From positions 1-42,382 of the forward strand of contig MJGA01000087.1 in assembly GCA_001910725.1 (NCBI GenBank): a DNA stretch of 42,382 nucleotides, given 5' to 3'. This stretch comes from Phanerodontia chrysosporium (lineage: Eukaryota > Basidiomycota > Agaricomycetes > Polyporales > Phanerochaetaceae). Positions 25,223-37,665 of the stretch are shown here, piece after piece. The notes beneath the pieces are model-generated. The model did no database searches, was not told the DNA's origin, and saw only the letters and a program-made list of their open reading frames with translations. The position numbers were made by a program, and so were the translations under genes. How positions within the stretch are numbered: position 1 is the first letter of the stretch; every line of letters begins with the position of its first letter.

Positions 25223-25510
25223 GGCAGTAATATTTGCGCGTATACTCGGTGACGTACCACGAATTCTCACCACAATGTACATGTAGCGATGCAATTATTC
25301 ATACTACACAGCCTCTCGAGATGCGATAGGCTGGGCTAGAAGAAGCCTCGTACCGTGGACTTGTGCATACGTTGGACATTACGCAGGCGATGACATCTAT
25401 GAAAGCGATGTTCTGGTCACAGCATCAAGGCAGCCAGGCCTCACGCTGGTTTTCTCTGCATAACACTGATAGCAAGTCAGCGTTCTACTGCCTTTCGACC
25501 CGCTTCCGCG
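25223..25510. other. Intergenic, no gene recognised
   Basis: AT-richer spacer between a leftward transcript and the rightward F-box relative. It may hold divergent promoters; nothing specific is seen. Confidence 0.3.
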
Positions 25511-26350
25511 ATGGCTACCAAGCTCCCCGAAGAGTTGTTTGAACATATCCTTTGGCACGCCTGCGCCTATGGACTTGCGCTACCTCTCTGTCTATTGCCG
25601 TCTCGCTGGTCGGCCAAGTGTGTTGCTACTGGGCTCGCCTGGCTAGGCGCAGGCTCTTCTGCGAGCTTGTCTTGCGCTCCGCAGATGAGTACGAGCAGCT
25701 GCAAGCACCCACCCCTTCCGGCCTCGACCCGCTCTCGGAGCTCATCATGTCCATACGTGCAGAGTCCACCGGTCACGGTCGCCCGTGGCTTCACCTCGCC
25801 GCGTCGGCGGTTCGCTTCAGGCTGCGCCATTGTTCATATATCACCGTCGTCATCGATCAGGCCAGAGACGACCAGCATACCCAGCGCTGGTGCACGCTAC
25901 AGGAGGCCCTTCCACGGACGCTTCCTGGAGGCGCGCTGCACCTCCTCAAGCTCGTCCTCGACGGCGTGCCCTTTGCTGACGGGCGTGCGCTCTTAGCTTC
26001 CGCATGCTCTCATCTGTCCCGTCACTCTGCACCGTCGACCTCCTCCGGCTGACGTTTGCCACGGCACCGACGACCGCTGACATTTTTGCCCCACCTTTTG
26101 GATGGCGCCTCGGCGGCGTTGTCTCCGACAGCCTGCTCGCGCTCTACTTCGTGCCGCTCCTTGCGGCGGGCGATCGGCGCCTGAGCTCCTTCTCCCTGCG
26201 GGTATCAGTAACAGCACCCTCGGCATCAGCGATGGTGCGTTTCGGCTCCTCATTGACGTTGGGAGACTGCAGACACGCTGGCTTGAACGGGGATGGCATA
26301 CCGCCGCTGCCCGCTGGAAGGGGACTCAGCGGCCCACGAACAGCTGAATG
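25511..26350 (+). pseudogene. Third F-box family copy, frame-broken
   Basis: A diverged relative of the tandem F-box pair at 8386-11420. It has LPEELFEHILWHAC at the ATG (25511), CCYWARLARRRLF in the next frame, GRPWLHL, LQEALPRTLPGGALHLLKL and VPFADGRALL, then in a third frame LSSVPSLCTVDLLRL, PPFGWRLGGV and ALYFVPLLA. Both shifts (near 25590 and 25992) are losses of one base; at the second, TTAGC stands where TTGAGC would be expected. A third loss near 26200 may lead into ISDGAFRLLIDVGRLQTRW. The exon 2 homologous to the other copies was not found, so the C-terminus has diverged or been replaced. It may be a pseudogene, or a real gene with consensus errors; no in-frame stop within homologous blocks was seen. 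Confidence 0.6.
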
Positions 26351-27050
26351 GCTTCGCCAGCATCGATATTCTCATCAATATGACTGGTGTGTTGTCAAAA
26401 TGTCCCATTCGCGATCACTCAATCAACCCACAAGCCGCTATAGGTCTAATGCCGGGAGATGTCAGCCCTAGACTTATCCGCAGCCATTGACGTGACTGTG
26501 CTTGCGCGCGATATTCGATTCCTGTTTCGCTCACCGATTGGCTACGCCAGTATCGCCGGAATGACTGGGACCCATCACTAGAACACAGCCCGCTCCGGCC
26601 CCGCTCTGAGCAACCCGGGGTCGCGCCGCATCGAAGGGTATCCGTACGGTTCGTGAAGATATGACGCATGAAGAACATCGGTCGCCTTGCGGTATACCAT
26701 TTCGCTCCAAGTGCGCAATGTCGAATTGATGCGCCGTCTGACGCACTTGTTTGGGCTTGATCAGCCCGAAGCCTACACCACAAGCAGTGCACTGGTGATC
26801 CCGCTGATATTTCACGCGCTGTCTCTTGACGACTCCGTCTCCCTGCGGTGCCGCGCCTCGATATCATGATACTCGTATAAAACACCATGCGTTTCCAGCG
26901 ACCCTCTCTTCCCCCTTTGACCTCACCACGGCTCTGACTTTATTATACTTGAGCTCCTAATCACGAGTGGCTGGTCCACTTTGTGCACTTCCTCGTATAC
27001 TCTCTCTGACCATCGCAACCCATAGTGACGCCTGCTGAACCACCAGAACA
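26351..27050. other. Intergenic region upstream of the Pro/Arg-rich gene
   Basis: About 700 bp. The left part may hold remnants of the F-box copy, the right part (AT-rich near 26940) the promoter of the gene starting at 27051. A 60-codon frame near 26687 has no splice or family support. Confidence 0.3.
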
Positions 27051-28117
27051 ATGCTGAAGACAACCGCTGCTACGACCTCGCGTGCTGCTCGTCGACAGAA
27101 TGCACCCCGGGCGCTTCAGCTTTCGCACACAGCCCAGAAAGCGTCTGAGTACTCGCTGCAGTCCCCCTTGCGAGATGGCGCATTCTTGCAGGTCAGCGCA
27201 AGGTGCGACAGCGTCTGTACTCGCGGAAGCCCCACGTACTCAGTCGGTCATTCAGGCCAACTCCGCCGCCTGCGGCATCTCCGTGGATCCCCTTCCCCAC
27301 CCCAAGCTCGCCCTTCCTGCAGAGCCCGCACCAGCGCATGGCAAACCTGACAGCATGCCTCACCTTCAGCAAGCCCGGCGAGGTGCTCTACCCCTCGTTG
27401 GGCCAGGTAGCCACCGCGGCGCAGCACATCTCGACGTTCCTCGACCTCTACCGCGTGCGCGCGTCCGACGACGCGCACCTCGCACACGTCAAGTCCCCGA
27501 CCTCGACGGGAGGCGCGCCGTGGGCGCCGCTTGCGCCGCCGAGCACCCCGCCGCCGCGCCGCAGGCGGGGCACGCTCCGGCGCAGCCGCTCGCTGAGCGA
27601 CCTGGAGCGCGGCGTCGCGGTGACGTCCGACGCGGTGCACGCCCCGGGCGCGCGGCGCGCAGCGACGCTCGAGGACCGGCCGCCGCACGGGCGCGCGCCG
27701 CTCTTTTGCGCCGCCGGCGCCGACAGCAGTGCACGGCGCACGGCCGAGCCCCGCCGCCGCCTCCCCGTCGGCCCGCGCGCGGCGCCGCCGGCCGCGCCTC
27801 TTCCGTCGCCGCCGCCGCCGAGCGCGCTCCTGCGTGTCAAGTCGCCGCCGCCGCCAGTGATGGTTGCGCCGCACGCGGCGGTCGTTGTGCCCCAGCGGAG
27901 CGCACGCGCGCGGTTTGCGACAGTCCCGCCGAGCAATCGCCGCGTGCTGCGCTCGCCGCAGGCCCCGTACTGGCTCAAGAGTGCGCGGACGGGCGGGGCG
28001 CCGCCGAAGACGCCACGCACGGTGCGCCGTGAGCGCAGGCAGGGATGGGGCGGGACGCGGGTCATGGGAGGCATCGGCCCAGCTGCTCAAAGGCGGAAGG
28101 AAGGAAACATAGCTTGA
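27051..28117 (+). CDS. Proline/arginine-rich basic protein
   Basis: Predicted 337-aa protein in two exons (27051-27202 and 27256-28117) with a 53-nt intron (GTGCGA to TTCAG). The total of 1,014 nt is one frame. The N-terminus is Ser/Thr/Arg-rich. The middle starts SPWIPFPTPSSPFLQSPHQR and MANLTACLTF, with a short hydrophobic/aromatic stretch (QHISTFLDLYRVRASD). The remainder is low-complexity Pro/Arg/Ser with an RRGTLRRSRSLSDLERG cluster, which looks like an AGC-kinase or 14-3-3 type phosphorylation site. There is no known domain. The codon-position GC bias is strong and the opposite strand is also open by composition. Possibly a regulatory or cell-cycle adaptor protein, but this is speculative. 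Confidence 0.55.
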
Positions 28118-29218
28118 CGGACTACGCTCATGTAACTGTAGCGTCGACGTCTTGCAGCTAATGGCAAAACTCGTGCGTCGAGAATAAACAATTCGCACTT
28201 GAAATCGCCACCTCGGCATACCCAGGAGAGTAGGTAGGCGCGAATCGGTATAATTGTGATGAATGGTAGCAGTGTGCTTTGTCCCTGTATCTACGCAGGC
28301 AGGAACCTCCCCAGAACCGATGCGCCACAGGGCGTGTGCGCGGCGCGGCTATAGCTGCACTGTGTGCAGGGGGCATGCATGCTCCTCGCCGCTGATGAGC
28401 CTGCCCCGCATTCTCCTGCTCCTGTTTCCCGTCCGCGGCATCATATCTGCGGCATTTATCCGCAGCGGTGGCCGCAACATATGCGCACACCGGAAGAGGA
28501 GCCTCTGCGCGCCCAAGAACGTGTCGCTTGACGTCCTCGTGCGGGAAGGCGGTCATGCCAGGGGGTGTGGTCAGCAACAGCGCGTTCGTGGGGTGCATGT
28601 ACAGGACTGCCAGGCGCATAAGCATGCACCCGAAGGCGGGCCGTGACCGTGGCACGGTGTCGGAATGTGCGCAATGCCGGGGGTGCGCTCGCCGTGCACT
28701 GGGTGTGCGACGCTGCACGCGGGGCGTAACTTTGACGTCTGCACTTTCTTGCAGTGAACCTTCGGAATGTTGAGACGTTGAAGCTTGAAAGAGCAGTGCA
28801 TGCAGACAAATTGTATACATTCGCTCAACGAACTATATGACACGCAGAGGCCAAGCAAGGCATCAAGCCTCGCAGCAGTACCAACCTGGGACGTAGCAGA
28901 GCACATATTGGGTCCAGACGGAGGCTGGGTACATTCGCAGATCGTACACGTATTTGGGTCAGGAAGCATCACAGACAAGCAGAGCAGGATGGTGGAATTA
29001 GTGAATGCCCAAGGGATCGAGACGGCACGATGCGCAAATCTCATCATCGAAGCGAAGGCTTGCAGAGATAGGGGGATGGGGCATAGTGGAGGCAAGGGAG
29101 AGCATATACATATTGGTCGTCGTCGCCGGCGCAGCCCGTCAGGCACAAGGGCCTGCAGACGACGCGAGGCGTCGACGAGGAGCCAGACGTTTCTGTGGTT
29201 GCTTTTCTGTACAGGCGA
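28118..29218. other. Intergenic, no gene recognised
   Basis: About 1.1 kb between convergent genes, expected to hold both 3' UTRs. Open frames occur on both strands (for example 28785-29378 on the plus strand, 28571-29146 on the minus strand) but none shows a family motif, and they overlap each other. Confidence 0.35.
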
Positions 29219-32200
29219 TCACATAGCAGCCAAGGGCGCGCGGGCGAGCGCAGGCCGCGCGTTCGACGCCCTGCCGCGGGGGCGGGGTCGGGAGATGCGC
29301 AGGGACGCATTCGGACTGCGGCACACCATCAGCCCCGCTGACACTCTTGGCGAAGCCGCAGACGGACATACCTCGTGATCGTCCCGGCATTCTCCTTCGC
29401 GCGCGCGGAGCTCGTGCTCGCCTTGCTCGTGCCCGTGCTGCTCTTCGCGGTGCCGCTGCCGCTGCTCACCTTCGCGCCGTTGCGCTTCGACCAGCCGAGT
29501 GCGGCGCGGCGCGTGCTCGACGTCACGCGCGGGCGCGGAAGGCCGTTCGCGTCCTTGCCGGCGCCCGCGGGCTTATGCGCGGCGGGCTTCGGGGCGGGCG
29601 ACGGCGCGGCGTTCGGCGCGGGTGGCAGCGAGAAGACGGGCATATTGGGGTTGATGGAGATGTCGCGCAGGGGCGCGGGCGCTGGCGCACGCGGCGACGC
29701 GAAGGGCTTGCTCTGGGGTGGCGGGCACGGCGGCTGCTCTTGCGACGCGGTGGAGATCCGGCGCGGGCGCACTGGGTACGGGACTGCGCGCGAGGACGTG
29801 CGCGAGCGGACGCGGTGGACGAGCAGCTCGGAAGAGAGCGGTCCGTAGCTCTTCTGCGAGTGCTCGAGCATCGCCTGCATCCCTGTCCGAGTCCGAGGGG
29901 GCTCAAACGCTGCGGGAGTGCACATGAGTACCGACGGCGACCGACACGCTGGTCCAGCGTACACTCACATTGCAAGGCGAATGTTGAAAAGGGCGTGTCA
30001 GACCACATCTTCCTGCTTTCAGTGACGGTCACCTCGACTTCGTTCTTGAGCGCATAGTACCTGCGCAAAGTCACGATCCCGCGCTCGTCGTCCCAGTCGC
30101 TCACGGAGCCGGCGTCGGGGTCGACGATGTACACAGAGTCGGTCTGCGGCAGCGAACCGTCTTTGAGCACCGTCATGTCCTGTCCGACGGTGAGATTCGT
30201 CGAAGAGTGCGCGGGCGAAGGCGAGCTGCAGTAGACGCCGCATTCCTCCTCGATCGTCTCGTAGACGGACGACCGCGAGATGCGCACCGAGGACATGCGT
30301 CTGCGATGGCCTGCGCCGCGTGCCCGCATGCGCATCGTGCGCGAACGCGCGATGCCACTGGACGGGATTGTCGGGGCGGTGAGCAGATTGTTGAGCTGCC
30401 CGATGTCGATACTGGACTGCGAACCACTGGAGACCGATGAGCTGTCTGAGGCGGAGAGCGGCGGGGTCTCGCCGCCAGAACTTGACACGGTGTTCGAGCG
30501 GGCACGGCCGGCGGGTCCAGGACGCGAGAATACCCTTGTAGCTTCCACTGTATTTTTGTGAGAACATCGTTGAAGGCTATTGGGACTGAAGGCTTACGAG
30601 ATGCGATGATTTCCTCTCCTTGCGCCATGAGCGCGCTCTCCTCGAGGCTCTGGCGTTCAAGAAGGCCTCGCCCAGCTTTGATCATTCGCTCTGCACCGAA
30701 TTGGTGCGATGACGTTGAGGCGATAGATGGCTTCGGGACGACGGCCTTGTCCGGGGAGAACTTGGAGAACCGGTCAACCACATTAGAGGGGAGCTCGTCG
30801 GGGCCTTCATTGTATTGGAGGACCCTTGCGAGGTGCTGGAGCGCGGTGTGCTTCTTGCGCTCCTTGCGGCCAAGCTCGATGCATGGCGAGTCGTCGATGC
30901 GCGAGTCCACCGAACGACGTCGGACATGACCGCCGCCAAGCATCTGCGAATGGCTTAGAACACGAAAATCCACAGGCTGAGATGACTCACAGTAATCATC
31001 GTGTCCTCGTCCCTGGCAACGGAATGCGTACTCGTGACGCTCATCATCGATATCGGCCTGAACTGGTTAAGCCGCGAGAACGTGAGATGGCTCGGCTGCG
31101 AAAGGTCGAACTCGAACACGTCGTCTGACGCCTCGTACGAGGTCGGAACACCGGTCTTGCCGAAGATGGAGTCGGTGACCCCGGTGCCCTGCTCTGCATC
31201 GAAGAGCGAGTCGTAGGGCATGACGCGGTCGCCGTAGGGCTCGCTGATGTCAGAGTACCGCTTGCACGCGTCCTGGTCGCTGAACGCACTACCGGTGGGC
31301 GACGCTGATATAGAGGGAAGGGGCATTCCGTAGTCCATCCTGTCGAACATCTTGTCTCCGAGGCCGGGCCGCGCGCAGCTGCCCATGGAGAAATCACCAC
31401 TGAAGAGCGAGTCGCCCGACGGCTGCTGGCGGTGGCGGGCCCACGACGACCGATTGCCCGCTGCTCGTGCGTGAGGCTGAGCCACAGAGCTCGTGCTCGC
31501 GTTGGAGTCGTTTCTGCGATGTCCACCGCCGTTGCGGTTGTACAAGCTGATGGGTGGGTAGCTGGTACGGACCGAGAAGTTTGAGTCGTTGCGGCGGTGC
31601 CCGCGAGCCGCGCCGGGGCGGAAGTAGAAGCTAGAGGCGTCGCTATCGACGCGCTGACGCTGCTGGCCCTTCTTCAAGAACGAGAAGGTATCGTCGACAG
31701 TTGAGGACATTGCAAAGGACATGTCGTCGCCAGTGGACACCGGGCGGCTTGAAGCGTACCCGAAGGGGTCGGGGGCACCAGCATTGACGACAGCGCCATA
31801 GGAAGACACAGACGCGAAGCTAAACGAGGAGTCATACCGACTGTGCCAGGGCTTGGGAGCACCTGGCGGAGGGTAGAACGCAGGCCGGTTCGGGTGGAAC
31901 TCGAAGCCCCTTCGCACCTCCTCGAACGACTCGAAGCCCTTGAAGCTCAGCTCAGAACTGTTCCTCGAGTGGGACGAGGTGGTGGACAAGTTAAGAGAAT
32001 CACGAGCGCCGCGCTTCGAGCTCGAAGTAGAATTAACTCGCGCGCGGGCCTCCAGCTTCGCCGCTGCCTGAGCACGAGCAACAATCGAGTCGACCACCGA
32101 TGTATCATCCTCGTAAACCTTGCCTAGGATCGACTTGAGCACGGAGCTGTCGCTTTCGAGTACCGACGAGTGCGATGGCGAGCGCGAGTGCGAGACTGGT

Positions 32201-35200
32201 GGTATGATGTCCGACAGCGTTAGAGGCCTCTCCTCTACGCTCTCATCGAGGGAGTCAGGAATCGATGGTTTGCCGCCGAACTTGAAACTTCGATTGAGCT
32301 TCCCGTCCGACTCCTTGGACCGCATCGTGCTTCGGCTACTCTTCACGCCGTAGGGCCGACAAAGCTCCTCTTCGCACTCTGCGAGGAGGTGGTCGATGGT
32401 ATCGGACTCCGTTGAGAGACGGTAGGACTGCTCAGCAGCGTGCTCGAGCTCGAAGCTCGAGAGCTCAGACTCGCATTCTGAAGGGGGGACAGTATCCTTG
32501 TCAGGAGTCTCGCGGTGCTCGAGCCTGAGCGCAGGGAGGCGGGGCTCCTCTTGGTGGAAGAGGTCGGCACCAAGCTTCAGCCCGTACGAGATGTCTGCAG
32601 GTGTTCGGAATGCGTTCTCAAGCTGCTCAACGAAGCTGAGGCGGTCTGAAGCTCCAGACTCATTCAGCAAGCGTAATTCACCGGTAAAGTCAAAAGACTT
32701 CTTCGTATCGTCCTCGTCAGAGCCAGAGCCATCGCCTTCGTCTAGGCCAGCCTCGTGATCGTCCGCGTCAAGCAGCGTGGCGCGAAATACAGGCGTCCTG
32801 TCTCCAGATTCGGTCTCGTCTTCAGGTTCAGGCAGTGCAGCAAAAGGAGGAAGACCCGGCGAAGGAGCACGATCGCGGCGCTTGTAGGTCAGCATATGGT
32901 CGAACGACTCCGTGTCTTCATCGACGTCCTCATCGCTTTGGCCAGACATTATGTCCTCGAGATCGGCTGTAATATCAAAGTCAAGATTGTGCATGCCAGC
33001 CAGAGGTTCTGAACGATCGAGCGTACCAGCCAGACCGAGGCTCATCAAACTGTCCCGCGACAACGTTGCACCAGTATCGCAGATAACCGACAAGACGGAT
33101 GTCCGATCCACAGGCTTTGGGCGACGCCGTGCGGTAGGCGTCGGCGATGGCGGTGCAGCATCGTCGTAACCCAGGTCGACCGACAGAGCCTTGCCCGTCC
33201 TGGAGACAGCCTCCGAGCCGAACGTCTGTGAGGAAGCGACGGCAGGCACCGGCGGGACCTGAGCCGGAGTCGAGGCGGCCGAGGGCAGCTGCTCCACAGA
33301 CGGCGCGCGTTGCTGCGCGGCGGGCTTCAGGGGCTGGAACGCTGCCGCTACGCTCGCCTCCTCAGGCGCAGGCGTGACAGTGCGGCGGTGCGTCGGGCGA
33401 GACGCCTTGACGGTATCTTGGGCCGCGGCCTCCTGCTTCGGCGAGACCTGCCAGTTCAGCTCGTGCCACGGCGCGATCTGCTGGCCGATGAGCATGCGGC
33501 GCGCCTCGGCTGGGTCCATCGCCTGCTGGCGCGAGGCAGGCGCGGCGGGATTGGAGTGTGCGCGGGTGATCTGGCCGTACGGGCGCAGCGAGCGGAGCGA
33601 AGCGAAGCTGTCGCGCTCTGCGAGCAGCGGTGCGTCATGTTCCTTGTCGAATGTGCACTTCTTGGTCTTGAGCGGGCTGTCCTCACTACCCCTGCGGAGG
33701 GACATGAGCGAAGGCGAGCCTTTGATGCTCGCTGGCGTGGCCTCAAGGTCCAGACGATTGATCAAGGACGCAAGATCATTGGTTGCAGCATCCAGGATCG
33801 ACAGTACACCTGGCACGATAAACCGTATTAGTATACTGTCCCAGACTGAGGGATAAAATACCGACCATCGGCGTCATCCATGATGGCCTTCGGGCGCATC
33901 TTCCCAAGGAGCTGCTCAGACATGGGACGAGGGCGAGGACGCTTCACAGGCGTCCCATCGGAAGGAGCATCGTCTTCGCTGCGCCCGTCGGTCGTCGCCG
34001 CCTCGGCTGTGACGACGGTGGGTGGACACTCTTCAGCACTGCCGATGCTCTGTGGAGAGCTCCCCTTCGCAGCATCACGGATCTCAGGGAAGATATCAAT
34101 GACCGGCGTGCGACGGCGCCCATCGCCACTGCGCCTGCTGTCCTTCGCGCCGGGGGCGTTGCGGCGCTCCTGGCGTTCGCGGCGCTGGCGATCGCGCGTG
34201 CCCTGGAGGCACTCCTCGTCCCAGCGCACAGAGACAGAGCTCGTCGAACTGCGCGGCGAGCGCGTCGAGTACGCGGAGACGCTCCCGCCGGAGGCGGTCG
34301 ACGGCGGGCGGAGCGAGGAGCCCGTGCTCGAGTGAGAGTATGCGGACGACGGGCGGCCCTGCGGCGCAATGGGCAGGTGCGCAGACGAGTCGAGCATGGA
34401 GAGGCGCGCGTTTGCGAGCGCGTACAGGCCGTTCGTCGTGGGAGGGCTCGACGTCACTGGAGTGCCGGCGCGCGACGAAGAGGACGAGACGCGGCTACTC
34501 GTCGAGCGCACCGTGCCGAGGCGCAGCGAGCCGGGGATGAGGCCGCCGAGCGAGAGCATGCTCGGCTTCTTGTTGATGCCCGCGGGCAGCGGAGGCACAG
34601 GGACCTCGAGCGTGCTGGGCCTGCACCCCTCGAAGCTACTCGTGGGCTGCGTGTCCCCATGGTGTCGCCCTTTCGCTTCTCCTTGGCCTTCTTCTTGCTC
34701 TTGGGCTTGATTGTGGCGGCGGTGCCGTTGGTATCGGTGTTGCCTTCCTTGCCGCCGAGGTTCGCCCAGCTCTTCATGCGTGCAATCGAACGCATGCTCT
34801 TCATCGCGCGCAATGCGATGGAGCCCTGGGCGTGTGTGGTTTCCGGTGCCGGCGGCGGGGTGAGCAAGCCCTCCGTTCCGCTGTCTGAGCTAGGGGCGGT
34901 GAGCACTGACGAGAATGTTGAGAGCGTGGACAGCGACGAGAGAGTGCCGCTGCGTTGGCGAGGCGCTTGAACCGTGACTGGGGTATCTTCAGGTGGGACA
35001 TGCGGTGGCCTTTCGGACTCAGCAGGCTGCTACGGGAGCATAAGACGACTACCATTGTTTCAACCATGTCAAACGTACCACGACCGACAATAGTCTGCTA
35101 GAATCTAGCGAGTTGAAGCGAGCTCTTGGTTCTGGGTCGGTGGCAGCTAAACGGAAAGGTTCAGGGGCTGGAGGAGAATCAGCACTTCGAACCTCCGGCG

Positions 35201-35895
35201 GAACTGTTCGTACATACTCTTAGACCGCGTGGGCACACTATCCTTCTCCTTGAGCGCCTTACGCCCTCGGCCGATGCTAACGTTCCACCAGCGGTTCCCC
35301 TGGTTTTCGTCGCCCTTCGTTGGTATACGGAGGATGCTGCCCTTATTCTCCTTGTCCTTGTTCGTGCTGCGCGCAGGCGCATCGGCGTTCGTGCGCTCGG
35401 TGAGCGGGGCACGGCCAGAATTACCGGCCCATTGGACGTTCTCGAGCGGCGCTCGCGCACGCGTCTTGCGGACCATAACGATGCTCGCGTCGTCCGCGTC
35501 GGCGCAGTGATCGACAAAGATCTCGACCCCGCCGCGCGCGGAGCCAGTGTCTGCGCCGACGCGGCGCACGACGTCCGAGAGGTCGTCCGCGCGCCCGCGA
35601 CTGCGGGCTTTGTCCTTAACTGCGCCGAGCAGCGCGAGCTTGCTCTTCTTTGGCACGAGCTTCCGGCGCGGCGACGCCGCCGCTTCAGCTTTGGGGGCCA
35701 GGGGGTCGGTGCAGCGAACGGAGCGACGCGCGCAGATGGGGGAGGATAGGCATCCATGTTTAGCTCGATTTGAGGCTCGGTCGGCTCCTGAGTGGAAGGT
35801 GTGGCAGAAATGAATCGAATTGTGGGCATAGGCGCAGGCGGAGTCTCAGAGAGCGTCGGGGGAATGTTGCGTGATAGTAAAGCGTTGCGTGGCAT
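29219..35895 (-). CDS. Large serine-rich protein (about 2,119 aa)
   Basis: The largest gene here, a conserved-looking basidiomycete protein without a named function. Seven exons: 35079-35895, 33866-35026, 30991-33809, 30598-30943, 29969-30547, 29372-29909 and 29219-29315. All junction phases fit. The start is ATG 35895 (MPRNALLSRN), the end TGA 29219-29221. The chain is Ser/Pro/Arg-rich and probably disordered. Ordered-looking islands are DDADG-VLSILDAATNDLASLINRLD across the intron at 33810-33865, MFDRMDYGMPLPSISASP, RYDSSFSFASVSSYGAVVN, RKERKKHTALQHLARVLQYNEGPDELP and VSDWDDERGIVTLRRYYALK. GHRRNDSN occurs twice, and this RRxS pattern suggests AGC-kinase sites. Three single-base losses (near 35700, 35187 and 34655) break exons 1 and 2; restoring three bases gives one 2,120-codon frame. 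The 953-codon run of exon 3 shows the gene is alive. A signalling scaffold role is a guess. Confidence 0.75.
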
Positions 35896-37665
35896 GATGA
35901 ATTATGGTCAAAGCGTGAGGTCGTGAAGCGTCGAAGATTCGTGATACAGTCTTGAAATCAAAGCGTAACGAGTCGTTAGAAACACAGAGTCGAAGGCCGA
36001 GAGTTGGGTCTTGCTAATTGCACAACAAACGTTGTGTTCGATGAATTGGTCTTGAAGGTCGGAAATGGTCTTCTACGGTTCGTGGGTGCTTGCGAATGGA
36101 ACGATGATCGTGAACTTGCGCGTGAAATGTTGCGTCGAAGATGCGTTGTGCGAAATGCTTGAGGGGGAAGAGAGATGTATAAGCATATGACAGCAATGAA
36201 GCTAGTCTGTACGAGACGTACCGTATTACTTTCTCGGAAAAGAAACCAACAAACACCTCTCGGTCACCTCCACGCCCAGGCTGCTGCCGCGAAAGCAAAA
36301 GGACCTTGAGAAAGCAGACGAAAGTGGTGAAGGTGCAAGGAGAAGCAGAAGACGCGCCGGGCAATGTTCAACTTCAACCGCGGGTCAACACGAGGTGTTT
36401 GTCGCCGTGGGCGCGCATCACGGAAACGCCATTCTCGGACACAGCGCGTCCGCCAACGTGACCGCGCTTCCGCCTCGTGGGAACGAGAACAATATGCGCC
36501 TTGGAGGGAACAACAGTCACGGTCCTGCAGGAGATGGCAACGCACAACGGCTGGACTTGGTATGATTGTCGCTAGGTTACCTTGACAAGGGCTCGTTCCG
36601 CGTGTATCAGCAGCCTCAGGTCGTTATCGAGCAAGCGTTGTCGCTGTAAAGCGTTAGGCACCGTGAGCACGGTTTACAGACTCCCCCGCTTACTTGGTTG
36701 CATGACGCAAAGAGGGAAGTTTGCGCGTAGACAATCGAATTGTGGTAATGTAGAGTGTAGTTTAGCTCGCCAGGCCATAGTTAATGAGCTCAAGAACACC
36801 ACGGTCTCTTGAAGGGAATTACACACCTCAGACAGTCGATACTGGGAGCACCAAATCAGAGGATGATGTGTAAGCAAATGGTGCTGATGTAGACATCTCC
36901 GTTGGTCAGACTGCAGGTGGCCCAGAATTGACCAGCATTTTGCAAGGGTAGCGTGCGAGCAGCTAGAAGCGCGTAGGTAAAGCGATAGCTTCCCAGGACG
37001 TTAGAAAGAGAAACAGACGGATATGATTACTGCGCACCTCACAGAGAATTTGCCTGCGCCATCGCGGGCGTGCGCAGATGCAGCATTTGACCGGGCTGTC
37101 GTGTGGGATGCACTGAACTCCGTAGGTGGACGAACTATGTGGGCTGTGCATGCACGCGCAGAGCCGCCCATAGCGTGTCAGCAGGAGGCAAGATGTGCAG
37201 CTTACACGTCAATTATCGCCATATAGAGCATTCAGCATCTCCAATGACGCATATACCCATACATCAGGCAACCAGTGGCTCCTGAGCGTGCAAGGGAGCA
37301 TACTGCAATTTGCGCGAGCTCTTGCGTTAGTCAGAAGCTGGGATATACGTTGACTTAGACTGCATCAGCGCAGTGAGCGGCATACAGTCGATGCTTATGC
37401 ATAATAGCCTGAACTTCAGCAGGCTTCAGTATTGAGGGAGCAGAGGATGAAAAAGGCGAGAAAAAAAAAACAGACTGCAAGTCCTCGGGCATCACGTGCG
37501 TCACACGGACCGCCTCATTAGGCAAGCGCTGTCATTTACAGTAGCCACGAAATAAAGTCTCAAGAGCGTGTTCTACCCATTCAGGCCTGGCATGAAGCCG
37601 TTCCGCCGTTACACCTCGTCGCAGACCCTCCTCTCCTGCCTCTTCATTTTCTGCACCACAGCGTC
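35896..37665. other. Long intergenic region
   Basis: About 1.8 kb between the start of the large serine-rich gene and the end of the F-box gene. The left part should contain the promoter and 5' leader of the serine-rich gene. An A-only run of about 10 lies near 37463. No coding frame over 120 codons and no RNA gene was recognised. Confidence 0.35.

Noticed and set aside
28158..29146. Minus-strand open frames of about 190-220 codons
   Set aside because: They overlap competing plus-strand frames, begin without promoter or splice context and resemble no family.
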